35,727 nucleotides of DNA from Elusimicrobiota bacterium (GTDB lineage: Bacteria > Elusimicrobiota > Elusimicrobia > JACQJN01). The stretch spans positions 1 to 35,727 of the forward strand of contig JACQJM010000102.1 in the NCBI GenBank assembly GCA_016205045.1, read 5' to 3'. The notes under the pieces were generated by a model. That model saw nothing but the letters and a program-made list of their open reading frames with translations. It was not told the origin of the DNA and did not search any database. Each line of letters starts with the position of its first letter. Within the stretch, counting starts at the first letter, position 1. This document shows, piece after piece, positions 15,637 through 22,990 of this stretch. A program made the position numbers and the translations under genes.

Positions 15637-17094
15637 ATGGGTTCAAAAACAAAAATTTCTCATCCCACTGGTAAATTAGGCGTGCTTCTGCCGGGCATGG
15701 GGGCGGTCACCAGCACCTTCATCGCTGGTGTTGAGCTCATCAAAAAAGAGCTGGGATTCCCCGTGGGCTCCCTCACCCAACTTCAAAGAATTCGTCTGGG
15801 GAAACGCTATGAAAATCGTAATCCCCTCATCCGTGAATTTGTTCCCCTAGCGAATCTCAAGGACCTCGTTTTTGGCGGCTGGGACATTTTTCCCGACTCC
15901 ATCTATGAGGCCGCACTTAAGGCCGGGGTGTTGACGGAAGCCCAGCTAAAACCGGTGCAGAAAGAGCTCTCAGCTCTGCATCCCTGGAAAGCGGTCTTTG
16001 ATTCCGCCTTTATCAAGAATATTCAAGGCTCACACATAAAAAAAGCCGCCAACAAAATGGCTTTGGCGGAACAGATCATGCAGGACATCCAATCCTTTAA
16101 GTCCAGCCGGGGACTCAATCGCTTGGTGATGGTGTGGTGCGGTTCTACAGAGGTTTCTCTGGAACCCACTCCCACCCATCAAACTTTAGAAGCTTTTGAA
16201 GCGGGGTTGAAAAACAATTCTCCCGATATTGCCCCTTCCATGATCTACGCCTATGCTGCCCTCAAGATGGGAATCCCTTATGCTAACGGAGCTCCCAATC
16301 TTTCAACCGACATTCCGGCCCTGATTGAGCTGGCAGAACAAACCGGGGCTCCCATTGCGGGCAAAGATTTTAAAACTGGGCAGACCCTGATGAAAACGGT
16401 AATTTCTCCAGCACTCAAAGCCAGGATGCTGGGGTTAGCCGGATGGTACTCCACCAATATTTTGGGCAACCGCGATGGGGAAGTTCTGGCAGACCCCGGC
16501 TCGTTCAAAACAAAGGAGAAGAGCAAGATGTCTGTGTTGGACTCCATCCTGGAGCCGAATCTTTACCCCAATCTCTATGGGCACTACACGCATAAGGTGC
16601 GCATTGATTACTATCCCCCCCGCGGGGATGCCAAAGAGGGGTGGGATAACATCGACATCAACGGCTGGCTCCAGATGCCCATGCAGATCAAGATCAATTT
16701 CCTCTGTCGAGACTCCATTTTGGCGGCACCTATCGTTTTGGACTTAGTGCTTTTCCTCGATCTGGCCCAACGCGCCTCTCTTAAGGGAATCCAGGAGTGG
16801 CTGTCCTTCTATTTCAAATCCCCCATGTGCCGCGCTGATCTTACCCCCATTCACGATTTATTTCTCCAGCATATAAAACTTCAAAATACCCTCCGGCTGC
16901 TCATGGGAGAAGAGGTGTTGGATTACTCCGGGTTGGATTACTACGACCCCGAAAAGGGCACTCCTTCTCCTGCTCAAGCCCCCCGCCCTGCCACCAACAA
17001 GGATTTGTCCCGGCAGAACCATAAAAAACGCCCGCTTCTCAGTACGCGGGCGCCTGCTGGCAGGCGCGCAGGGACCTTGTCCCCCTCCTCCTAA
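15637..17094 (+). CDS. ino1: Inositol-3-phosphate synthase (myo-inositol-1-phosphate synthase)
   Basis: NAD-dependent cytosolic enzyme converting glucose 6-phosphate to 1L-myo-inositol 1-phosphate, the committed step toward inositol lipids or compatible solutes. The Rossmann nucleotide motif reads LLPGMGAVTSTFIAG near residues 17-31. Family motifs follow: PYANGAPNLSTDIPALIELA, GAPIAGKDFKTGQTLMKT, GWYSTNILGNRDGEVL and the substrate loop around KVRIDYYPPRGDAKEGWDNID. The recognisable enzyme ends near residue 440 (MGEEVLDYSGLDYYDP). The last ~40 residues are Pro/Arg-rich, and about 22 of them are encoded by GC-rich palindromic DNA (17029-17067), so this tail is probably not functional enzyme. 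The gene has its own promoter and ends 19 bp before the signal-peptide ATG of bamA. Inositol phospholipid synthesis is a plausible use, but no partner gene is present. Confidence 0.93.
   Translation: MGSKTKISHPTGKLGVLLPGMGAVTSTFIAGVELIKKELGFPVGSLTQLQRIRLGKRYENRNPLIREFVPLANLKDLVFGGWDIFPDSIYEAALKAGVLTEAQLKPVQKELSALHPWKAVFDSAFIKNIQGSHIKKAANKMALAEQIMQDIQSFKSSRGLNRLVMVWCGSTEVSLEPTPTHQTLEAFEAGLKNNSPDIAPSMIYAYAALKMGIPYANGAPNLSTDIPALIELAEQTGAPIAGKDFKTGQTLMKTVISPALKARMLGLAGWYSTNILGNRDGEVLADPGSFKTKEKSKMSVLDSILEPNLYPNLYGHYTHKVRIDYYPPRGDAKEGWDNIDINGWLQMPMQIKINFLCRDSILAAPIVLDLVLFLDLAQRASLKGIQEWLSFYFKSPMCRADLTPIHDLFLQHIKLQNTLRLLMGEEVLDYSGLDYYDPEKGTPSPAQAPRPATNKDLSRQNHKKRPLLSTRAPAGRRAGTLSPSS
17029..17067. 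repeat. GC-rich palindromic element within the ino1 3' end
   Basis: Two adjacent inverted repeats: CGCCCGC (17029-17035) with GCGGGCG (17046-17052), and GCGCCTGC with GCAGGCGC (17050-17057 and 17060-17067). An A6 run precedes the first, so on the minus strand it is a textbook intrinsic terminator (stem then T6), although no minus-strand gene ends here. The same GCCTGC/GCAGGC vocabulary recurs at 23816-23857. It looks like an inserted repeat now translated as the protein tail. Confidence 0.6.
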
Positions 17095-17106
17095 ATTTAG
17101 TACAAT
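17077..17106 (+). promoter_or_regulatory. Candidate promoter of the bamA/lipid A operon
   Basis: TTGTCC (17077-17082), an 18-bp spacer and TACAAT (17101-17106). The predicted transcription start (about 17113) falls on the ATG at 17114, which would give a leaderless or nearly leaderless message. The -35 lies inside the ino1 coding sequence. Confidence 0.4.
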
Positions 17107-17113
17107 AGGGAAA

Positions 17114-17205
17114 ATGAGGCTTTTCTCTGTTTTTTTTTAGCCTTTTTCCTCCTGGCGGGAGCCTTTACCCTAGCGTTTTCACAAACCAAGAAATCCTCTA
17201 CTTCC
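17114..17205 (+). other. bamA: bamA signal-peptide segment, out of frame at a T9 tract
   Basis: ATG 17114 opens MRLFSVFF and then meets TAG 17138-17140 directly after nine T residues (17130-17138). One frame over, from 17140, the DNA reads AFFLLAGAFTLAFSQTKK and continues without a stop into BamA. With ten Ts, or with a -1 slip on the U-run, the result is a textbook signal peptide (MRLFSV, hydrophobic core, cleavage near AFS/Q). No ATG, GTG or TTG exists in the BamA frame between 17098 and 17206. Either one T is missing from the assembly, or slippage or phase variation makes the full protein. Confidence 0.75.
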
Positions 17206-19599
17206 GTGTCACCCATAGCCACTTCCAGTTCAAGCCCTACTCATTTGCCGGGAATGGTCCCCACCAAAAATTCCTCGGACCCTCTGCCCTATTCAACCTC
17301 CACCACTAAAGCCCCGGCCCCCCAGGCTTCCTCGGCGACCAAGGAAGATCGCTGGGTGGTAGGGGATATCGTTATCCAGGGAAACAAAAATGTGAAAACC
17401 AATGTGATCCGCGGTCAAATCCGGGCCCGCAAAGGAGAATCTTATTCCCGAACGAACATCAACAGCGATGTTCAGGCCATTTTAGGATTAGGGGGCTTTG
17501 AGCGGGCCATTGTGGAGATAGAAACCATTCCAGGAGAAACGATTCCTTCGGAATTCCAAAACCTCACCGCATCCACTCAGCCTATCCGGATCAAATACCT
17601 GGTCACCGAAAAACCGGTCATTCGGAAAATTTCCTTCGTGGGCCAGAAGCAGGTTTACAAAAGCACGCTTCTGGACGCCATGACTTTGAAAACTAAAGAC
17701 CCCCTGGATGAGGCCAAGCTCAAAGAAGATGTCAACAAAATGCTGGACACTTATCATAATAAAGGATTTATCGATGCCAAGATCGAGTTCGAAATGATCC
17801 CTCCCGACAAATCCAACCAAGTAGAGGTCACGTTCAAAGTGGCGGAGGGGCCCAAGGCCAAGATCGCCGATGTGCGCCTCGAAGGTCTTTCCGCCTTCCC
17901 ACCCAAAAAGCTGATCAAGCAAATGACCAATCGTCCTAAAAAAGTGTACAAGCCCAAAGAGTGGGTGGCTGACCTGAAAAAAATAGAAAGATACTATAAA
18001 ACCCGCGGCTACACGGATTTCGAAATCTTAGAATCCACCCTCACCTACACTCCCGAGCGCACGCAAATTTTCATCACCTTCAAACTTCACGAGGGTGTCC
18101 AGGCCCTCTTTGGAAACACTTCCTTCTCGGGCAACACCGTTTACTCTTCCAAAGAGCTGGCCGAACAGCTCACTTATCGTCCCGGGAAAATTTTTGATCA
18201 AGAGAAATTTGAGGAATCTATCGCCATGATCCAGGAAAAATATGCGGAGAAGGGGTACCTCCGAGCCAGGGTCGCCCCCCTCAAGCAGCTCAATCCTCAA
18301 ACCCATTTCACCGATATCACTTTTCAAATATCAGAAGGGAATGTTATTTACGTGGATCACATCGATGTAGAAGGCAACCACGCCACCAAAACCTATGTGC
18401 TGCGGAGAGAAATCACCCAAAAAGAAGGGGGGCCTTTTAATTCCAAGAAAATCGCCAAGAGCCAGGAAAAATTATTCAACTTGGGATTTTTGGATGAGGT
18501 TCGCCCCGACATCCTCAACACCGCCGATCCCGACAAGGTGGACTTGGTATTTGATATCACGGAGGGTAAGCCGGGCATGTTGACGGCCGGCGCCGGATTT
18601 TCCTCGCTGGATGGCCTGGTGGGAACCCTCTCTCTTTCCCATCTCAATCTTTTGGGGCGGGGTTATCGAACCTCCGTTCAATGGCAGTTCGGTTCGCGCG
18701 TGCAGGATTACTCCGTTTCCTGGACTACTCCCTGGATTCACAACAGCCCTACCAGTTTGGGATTGGACTTATTTAATACTCGGCGGCTGCGTCCCTTTTC
18801 CACGGCTTCCACCGCTTTTACCGATAAGAGGACCGGGGGCCGCGTGCGCGTAGGTCCCCGCTTTCAAGATGACAAATATCAGCTCTCTGTTTCTTACGCT
18901 TTTCAGCGGGTCACGGTTGCTAATGTGGAGGACCAATTTCTCGCCTCTCTTCCGCCGGGCACCAGCGATTCTTCTTCTATCGGCATTGAGTTCGCCCGCG
19001 ACACCCGGGATTATGTGTGGGACCCCACTCGAGGATCCAAGCACGCGATCAGCTACGAACTTTCGGGAGGGCCCCTCTCGGGGGATATCCACTTTTTTCG
19101 TCCCGGCCTTTCCAACAACTTGAACTTTAAACTCTTTTCGATAGGAGATTATCCCTTCGTTTTGTCTTTCACTCATCGATTCGGTTTTGTGCAACAATTT
19201 GGCCGCACCGACTCTATCCCGGTATTTGAGAGATACTTCATGGGAGGACAAGACACCATCCGAGGCTATAACGCCACCGGCCAAATCGGTCCCTCTTTCG
19301 GAGGCAAGGTGTACGATGTGGTCAACGTGGAATATAAATTTCCTTTGGCACGAGAAAGGCGCCGCACCATCGTTCAAGGTGCTTTTTTCTTTGACATCGG
19401 AAACTCTTGGGATAATTTCCGATCCACCACATTGCAAATTGGATCCCGCGAGGACCAACTCAAAACGGGGGCGGGATTTGGAATTCGCTTTGTCACCCCG
19501 GCGTTTCCCATCCGTTTGGACTGGGGATATGGATTCAATCATAAATCAGGAGAGCAGCAAGCTCAAATCTACTTTACCCTGGGAAATATAGGATTCTAA
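17206..19599 (+). CDS. bamA: Outer membrane protein assembly factor BamA (Omp85)
   Basis: 797 residues from GTG 17206. The genuine N terminus almost certainly lies upstream at 17114, across a frameshift. Five POTRA domains occupy about residues 48-410, each with the pattern of a beta strand, a GN/GxxxF turn and a paired helix (VIQGNKNVKTNVIRGQI, FVGQKQVYKSTLL, FSGNTVYSSKELAEQL, DVEGNHATKTYVLRREI). A 16-strand Omp85 barrel follows, containing FMGGQDTIRGY, the conserved (V/I)RG(Y/F) lid-loop motif. The last residue is Phe, as in the BAM C-terminal beta-signal. It inserts beta-barrel proteins into the outer membrane and heads the envelope operon, which fits LPS and outer-membrane biogenesis being co-expressed. 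The ompH gene starts immediately after its TAA. Confidence 0.97.
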   Translation: MSPIATSSSSPTHLPGMVPTKNSSDPLPYSTSTTKAPAPQASSATKEDRWVVGDIVIQGNKNVKTNVIRGQIRARKGESYSRTNINSDVQAILGLGGFERAIVEIETIPGETIPSEFQNLTASTQPIRIKYLVTEKPVIRKISFVGQKQVYKSTLLDAMTLKTKDPLDEAKLKEDVNKMLDTYHNKGFIDAKIEFEMIPPDKSNQVEVTFKVAEGPKAKIADVRLEGLSAFPPKKLIKQMTNRPKKVYKPKEWVADLKKIERYYKTRGYTDFEILESTLTYTPERTQIFITFKLHEGVQALFGNTSFSGNTVYSSKELAEQLTYRPGKIFDQEKFEESIAMIQEKYAEKGYLRARVAPLKQLNPQTHFTDITFQISEGNVIYVDHIDVEGNHATKTYVLRREITQKEGGPFNSKKIAKSQEKLFNLGFLDEVRPDILNTADPDKVDLVFDITEGKPGMLTAGAGFSSLDGLVGTLSLSHLNLLGRGYRTSVQWQFGSRVQDYSVSWTTPWIHNSPTSLGLDLFNTRRLRPFSTASTAFTDKRTGGRVRVGPRFQDDKYQLSVSYAFQRVTVANVEDQFLASLPPGTSDSSSIGIEFARDTRDYVWDPTRGSKHAISYELSGGPLSGDIHFFRPGLSNNLNFKLFSIGDYPFVLSFTHRFGFVQQFGRTDSIPVFERYFMGGQDTIRGYNATGQIGPSFGGKVYDVVNVEYKFPLARERRRTIVQGAFFFDIGNSWDNFRSTTLQIGSREDQLKTGAGFGIRFVTPAFPIRLDWGYGFNHKSGEQQAQIYFTLGNIGF

Positions 19600-20436
19600 A
19601 TGGAAAAGATCGAAGCCAGAAATCCAAAAATCGAAATTAAGAAGTTTCTGAAATTTCGTGCTTCGTGCTTCGTGCTTCCGGTTTTTGTGATTACGGTACT
19701 TCTCACTTTCTGCCCACAAAAACCGTCAGCCCTTGAGATTTCCCTGGAAGAAAACAAGGGAGAGCGCGGCGGCGTGGGATATGTGGACATTCAACGCGTA
19801 TTCAAGGTGCACCCTGAAACCCAGCGGGCCAAAGAAGAATTTGAAATGGAAATCCGCAAAAGGGAAGAGGGCCTGAATCAGAAGAAAGCAGAAATTTTGG
19901 GGATGCGGGCGGAGCTGGCCAGGTTGAAACAAGAAAGAGAGTTCGCCTCCAGGTTGCCCCTGCATATTCCGGAGGCTTCGCGGGGCCGACCCCAAGCCTC
20001 CTCGGCCCCCATCTCCACTCCCACACAAAACTCCGCCTCTCCAACAGTATCTCCTTCTACCCAAACTCTGCTCCAGCTTCCTGGGGTGGGAGGCGTCCCT
20101 GTGGTCTCAGTTTCCTCTGCGGGGCCCACGGCCGGCGTTACCGTGCCCGCCATTAATTTGGAGGACCTGGATTACAAGATCGCCCAAAAAACCGCGGACA
20201 TTAAAGCCAAAGAACAAGAGCTGAGGGCTTACCAAAAACAAGTTGAGAAAGATCTTCTGGATTTGGAAAACCGCAAAAGCCAAATTATTTTAGGGCGTAT
20301 CTACCAGGCGGTGAGGGAAGTCGCCCAGTCAGAAGGGGTGAGTATTGTGATTGATAAAAAATCCATCTTATACGGCCAGACCGGGGTGGATCTTACAGAA
20401 AAATTATTGAAAAAGTTGCAAAGACAGGGGTTGTGA
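19600..20436 (+). CDS. OmpH/Skp-family periplasmic chaperone with unusual insert
   Basis: 278 residues, against about 160-190 for typical Skp. ATG follows the bamA stop directly. The first ~25 residues are encoded by short-repeat DNA and precede a hydrophobic signal or anchor segment (CFVLPVFVITVLLTF). VGYVDIQRVFKVHPETQRAKEEFE is the family N-terminal strand and start of the helical tentacle, and SIVIDKKSILYGQTGVDLTEKLLKKL is the family C-terminal core. The two coiled-coil arms are separated by an ~80-residue Pro/Ser/Thr/Val-rich low-complexity insert (about 112-187) where a tight hairpin is expected. It should hold unfolded outer-membrane proteins on their way to BamA. The extended N terminus may leave it membrane-anchored, because no clear cleavage site follows the hydrophobic segment except near PSA. 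Confidence 0.88.
   Translation: MEKIEARNPKIEIKKFLKFRASCFVLPVFVITVLLTFCPQKPSALEISLEENKGERGGVGYVDIQRVFKVHPETQRAKEEFEMEIRKREEGLNQKKAEILGMRAELARLKQEREFASRLPLHIPEASRGRPQASSAPISTPTQNSASPTVSPSTQTLLQLPGVGGVPVVSVSSAGPTAGVTVPAINLEDLDYKIAQKTADIKAKEQELRAYQKQVEKDLLDLENRKSQIILGRIYQAVREVAQSEGVSIVIDKKSILYGQTGVDLTEKLLKKLQRQGL
19612..19678. repeat. Heptad-period inverted tract at ompH 5' end
   Basis: Left arm 19612-19639 reads as four diverged 7-bp units (GAAGCCA, GAAATCC, AAAAATC, GAAATTA). Right arm 19655-19675 is three exact TTCGTGC units plus a partial one. The arms face each other (CGAA versus TTCG) and could form an imperfect hairpin. The tract is in frame and translated. Confidence 0.6.
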
Positions 20437-20451
20437 CCTGACAGATCCCTT

Positions 20452-21498
20452 ATGAAATTAACCTTAAAAGAAATCGCTTCTTGGGTGTCCGGAGAACTGA
20501 AAAGTTCAACGAATATAGTCATTCACGGTGTGGCGGGACTGGAATTGGCCACCTCCAAAGAACTCAGCTACCTGGGGAATGTTAAGTACATCGATCTTTT
20601 GAAAACGACTCAGGCGGGCTGCGTTCTTCTTCCCTTGGAATTTAAGTCCCGACCAGATTTGGGGTACTCTGGGCCGGTCATTTATGTCCCCAACACCCAG
20701 TGGGCCTTTGTTCAAATCCTGCGCGGAATAGAAAAGGAGTACAAACCCAAACACCCCAGAGGCACTCCTCATCCCACCGCTTTCATACATCCCACCGCAA
20801 AGTTAGGAAAACATTCTTCCGTGGGCGCGGGCTGCGTGGTGGAAGAAGGAGCCGAGATAGGGGATTTCAGCGTGTTGTACCCCCAGGCTTATGTCGGGCA
20901 CCACGCTAAAATAGGCAAGCACTGCCTGATCTATCCTCAAGTGGTGCTCCGAGAAAATTGCGAACTGGGAGATCGTGTGATCGTCCATGCCGGCACGGTG
21001 ATAGGCTCTGATGGTTATGGCTATCTCCTCCAGAATGGAAAACATGAAAAGATCCCTCAGATCGGCCGAGTGGTGATTGAAGAAGAGGTGGAGATCGGAG
21101 CCAATACGACCATTGACCGTGCCACCACGGGGGAAACACGCATCGGCGCCGGCACGAAAATAGATAATCTGGTCCAAATCGCTCACAACGTCAAGGTGGG
21201 AAAAAATTGCCTGATTATTTCTCAGGTGGGAGTGGCCGGGTCTTCTGAGTTGGGAGATTCTGTTGTTTTAGCGGGACAGGTAGGCGTCGCAGACCACGCG
21301 AAACTGGGAAATCGAGTGGTGGTCGGTGCTCAATCAGGAGCTATGGGGAACGTCCCGGATGGCGCGATTCTCTTTGGTTCTCCCGCCAGACCTCATCGTG
21401 AAGCGATGCGCCTCCATGCTCTTTTGGGAAAACTGCCAGAGATGTATGAAACACTAAAGAAGTTAACACAAGAGCGAAGAGCGAAGAGCGAAATATGA
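20452..21498 (+). CDS. lpxD: UDP-3-O-(3-hydroxyacyl)glucosamine N-acyltransferase LpxD
   Basis: 348 residues. An N-terminal uridine-binding domain (about 1-100, GLELATSKELSYLGNVKYIDLLKTT cut by family motifs) precedes a left-handed parallel beta-helix of hexapeptide repeats (about 105-315: FIHPTAKLGKHSSVGAG, IGSDGYGYL, IGANTTIDRATTGETRIG). The catalytic His of the family lies in IAHNVKVGKNC, and NTTIDRAT is diagnostic for LpxD. It transfers the second 3-hydroxyacyl chain, from acyl-ACP, to the 2-amino group, the third step of lipid A synthesis in the cytosol. The end of the protein (TQERRAKSEI) is encoded by a 7-bp repeat tract, and the stop overlaps the lpxC start as ATGA. Confidence 0.97.
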   Translation: MKLTLKEIASWVSGELKSSTNIVIHGVAGLELATSKELSYLGNVKYIDLLKTTQAGCVLLPLEFKSRPDLGYSGPVIYVPNTQWAFVQILRGIEKEYKPKHPRGTPHPTAFIHPTAKLGKHSSVGAGCVVEEGAEIGDFSVLYPQAYVGHHAKIGKHCLIYPQVVLRENCELGDRVIVHAGTVIGSDGYGYLLQNGKHEKIPQIGRVVIEEEVEIGANTTIDRATTGETRIGAGTKIDNLVQIAHNVKVGKNCLIISQVGVAGSSELGDSVVLAGQVGVADHAKLGNRVVVGAQSGAMGNVPDGAILFGSPARPHREAMRLHALLGKLPEMYETLKKLTQERRAKSEI

Positions 21499-21540
21499 AG
21501 AAACCCAATTTTCAAGCTTCGGGCTTTGGTCTTCGATCTT
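21471..21540. repeat. Heptad-repeat stem-loop over the lpxD/lpxC junction
   Basis: Three exact AGAGCGA units (21471-21491) face three diverged CTTCGNN-type units (21517-21537). Arms 21475-21492 and 21518-21535 match at 14 of 18 positions as inverted repeats. The loop between them holds the lpxC start codon (21495) and the lpxD stop. Both arms are translated, as the LpxD tail and the LpxC head. Confidence 0.65.
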
Positions 21541-22403
21541 TTCAGACCACCATCGGAGAGGAAGTCTCCTTGGAAGGTGTGGGCTTGCATGGAGGAACCA
21601 AAGTTCGCCTCGCCTTCCGCCCTGCTCCCGCGAATGTCGGAATTCGGTTCTTACGTGTCGATCTTCCCGGGCAGCCCATGATCCCGGCCAATATTGATTT
21701 CATCTCCACAACTCTGCGAGGAACCACCCTGGAGCTGGGAGAGGTAAAAGTTCACACGGTGGAACATCTCCTCTCCGCGGCGGCTGGGTTGGGCATAGAC
21801 AACTTGGACATAGCGCTTGACGCCGGCGAGCCCCCGGCCATGGACGGATCGGCCTTGCCCTTTACGCAGGCGCTTCTCAAGGCTGGTTTAAGAGAATGGA
21901 AGGACCATCCCCGACGATACCTTCAGTTCATGGAGGAAGTGCGTTACGAGTCCGAAAACAGTCTGTACCGCATCTCGCCTGCTTCGCGTTTCGAAATTTG
22001 CGTCGTCTATCAAAACGCGCACCCGCTAGTAGGGTCCCAGCGTTTCGAGACGGTCCCTGACCCGGACCGCTACCTCTCTGAGGTGGCGGCGGCCCGAACG
22101 TTCTGCTTTGAGGAAGAGATTCCTTGGCTTCGAAATCAAGGTCTCGGACGGGGAGGCTCTCTGGACAACACGGTGGTGATCGGTAAAGACAAAATTCAGT
22201 GCCGTCCGCAGGGGCTGCGTTTTTCCAACGAATTTGTCCGCCATAAACTACTGGACTTGATGGGGGATTTAGCCCTGCTGGGAAGAGGGTTCCGCGCGGT
22301 TCGCCTCGAGGCGACTCGTCCGGGTCATAAGCACAATATCGCTTTCGCCAAAATGTTGGCCGCCGCCGCGCAAAAAGCACGTGCGGTGGCAGTGAAAAAC
22401 TGA
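21495..22403 (+). CDS. lpxC: UDP-3-O-acyl-N-acetylglucosamine deacetylase LpxC
   Basis: 302 residues. Zinc-dependent cytosolic enzyme of the committed lipid A step. Family motifs: GVGLHGG near residue 32, HTVEHLLSA with the zinc ligand H91, the pair H250 and D254 in HKLLDLMGDL, and H278 in GHKHN; these correspond to H79, H238, D242 and H265 of the E. coli enzyme. AAARTFCFEEE is also typical. The enzyme proper begins around SFQTTIGEEV, so the first ~14 residues (KKPNFQASGFGLR) are an extension encoded by a diverged 7-bp repeat tract. It is not fused to FabZ, unlike in some related lineages. Start overlaps lpxD by 4 bp (ATGA), implying coupled translation. Confidence 0.97.
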   Translation: MKKPNFQASGFGLRSFQTTIGEEVSLEGVGLHGGTKVRLAFRPAPANVGIRFLRVDLPGQPMIPANIDFISTTLRGTTLELGEVKVHTVEHLLSAAAGLGIDNLDIALDAGEPPAMDGSALPFTQALLKAGLREWKDHPRRYLQFMEEVRYESENSLYRISPASRFEICVVYQNAHPLVGSQRFETVPDPDRYLSEVAAARTFCFEEEIPWLRNQGLGRGGSLDNTVVIGKDKIQCRPQGLRFSNEFVRHKLLDLMGDLALLGRGFRAVRLEATRPGHKHNIAFAKMLAAAAQKARAVAVKN

Positions 22404-22425
22404 CGACTTTCAGGAGGCCAAGAAG

Positions 22426-22878
22426 ATGGAAACACAAACATCCGTAAAGACATTGGAACTCGCCGATATCCAGGCCGTCATTCCTCATCGATATCCTTTT
22501 CTCTTGGTGGATAGAGTGGAAATTCTGCAGGAAGATAAAAAAGCGGTGGGGACTAAGTGTGTCACCGGCAATGAAGAGTTCTTTCAGGGACATTTTCCGG
22601 GACATCCCATCATGCCGGGAGTCCTCATCGTAGAGGCATTGGCCCAAACGGCCTGCGTATTGATGTTCGTCAAACCTGAATTCAAGGGAAAAATCGCTTA
22701 TTTTCTGGGTATTGAAGAAGCCAAATTTCGCCAGCCCGTGAAACCGGGCCAGGTGTTGAAGCTTCAGGTGGAGGTGCTGCGTATGGGTTCTCGCGCCGGG
22801 AAGGTGAAGGCCGAGGCTTACGTGCAGGACACGTTGGTCACGGAAGGAATCCTTTCCTTCGCCATCGTAGACAAATAA
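22426..22878 (+). CDS. fabZ: 3-hydroxyacyl-[ACP] dehydratase FabZ
   Basis: 150 residues, full length. Hot-dog-fold enzyme of fatty-acid elongation. IPHRYPFLLVDRV is the N-terminal signature; GHFPGHPIMPGVLIVEALAQTA carries the catalytic His and Glu. It dehydrates 3-hydroxyacyl-ACP, the same substrate pool used by LpxA and LpxD, which explains its conserved place between lpxC and lpxA. AGGAGG lies 8 bp before the ATG, a strong ribosome-binding site. The spacing to lpxC is 22 bp, and 112 bp of repeat-rich DNA follow before lpxA. Confidence 0.97.
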   Translation: METQTSVKTLELADIQAVIPHRYPFLLVDRVEILQEDKKAVGTKCVTGNEEFFQGHFPGHPIMPGVLIVEALAQTACVLMFVKPEFKGKIAYFLGIEEAKFRQPVKPGQVLKLQVEVLRMGSRAGKVKAEAYVQDTLVTEGILSFAIVDK

Positions 22879-22881
22879 ATT

Positions 22882-22979
22882 AAGCGAACATGACACGAAT
22901 GACCACGCGAACAAACGCAAATAACTATGGAGATTTTTATTCGCATTCATTCGCATATAAATTCGCGCCCCATTCGCTT
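22882..22979. repeat. Decamer-period inverted element between fabZ and lpxA
   Basis: A left half with 10-bp periodicity (ACGAATGACC, ACGCGAACAA, ACGCAAATAA) faces a right half (ATTCGCATTC, ATTCGCATAT). Inner arms 22907-22924 and 22937-22954 match at 14 of 18 positions. Outer arms AAGCGAA (22882-22888) and TTCGCTT (22973-22979) match perfectly. The mismatches would be G-U pairs only in the minus-strand transcript. It fills almost the entire fabZ-lpxA gap. Confidence 0.65.
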
Positions 22980-22990
22980 GAGAGGTCTTT

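Noticed and set aside
18769..19542. 257-codon minus-strand frame opposite the bamA barrel
   Set aside because: Antisense shadow of a conserved gene, with no recognisable domain or ribosome site.
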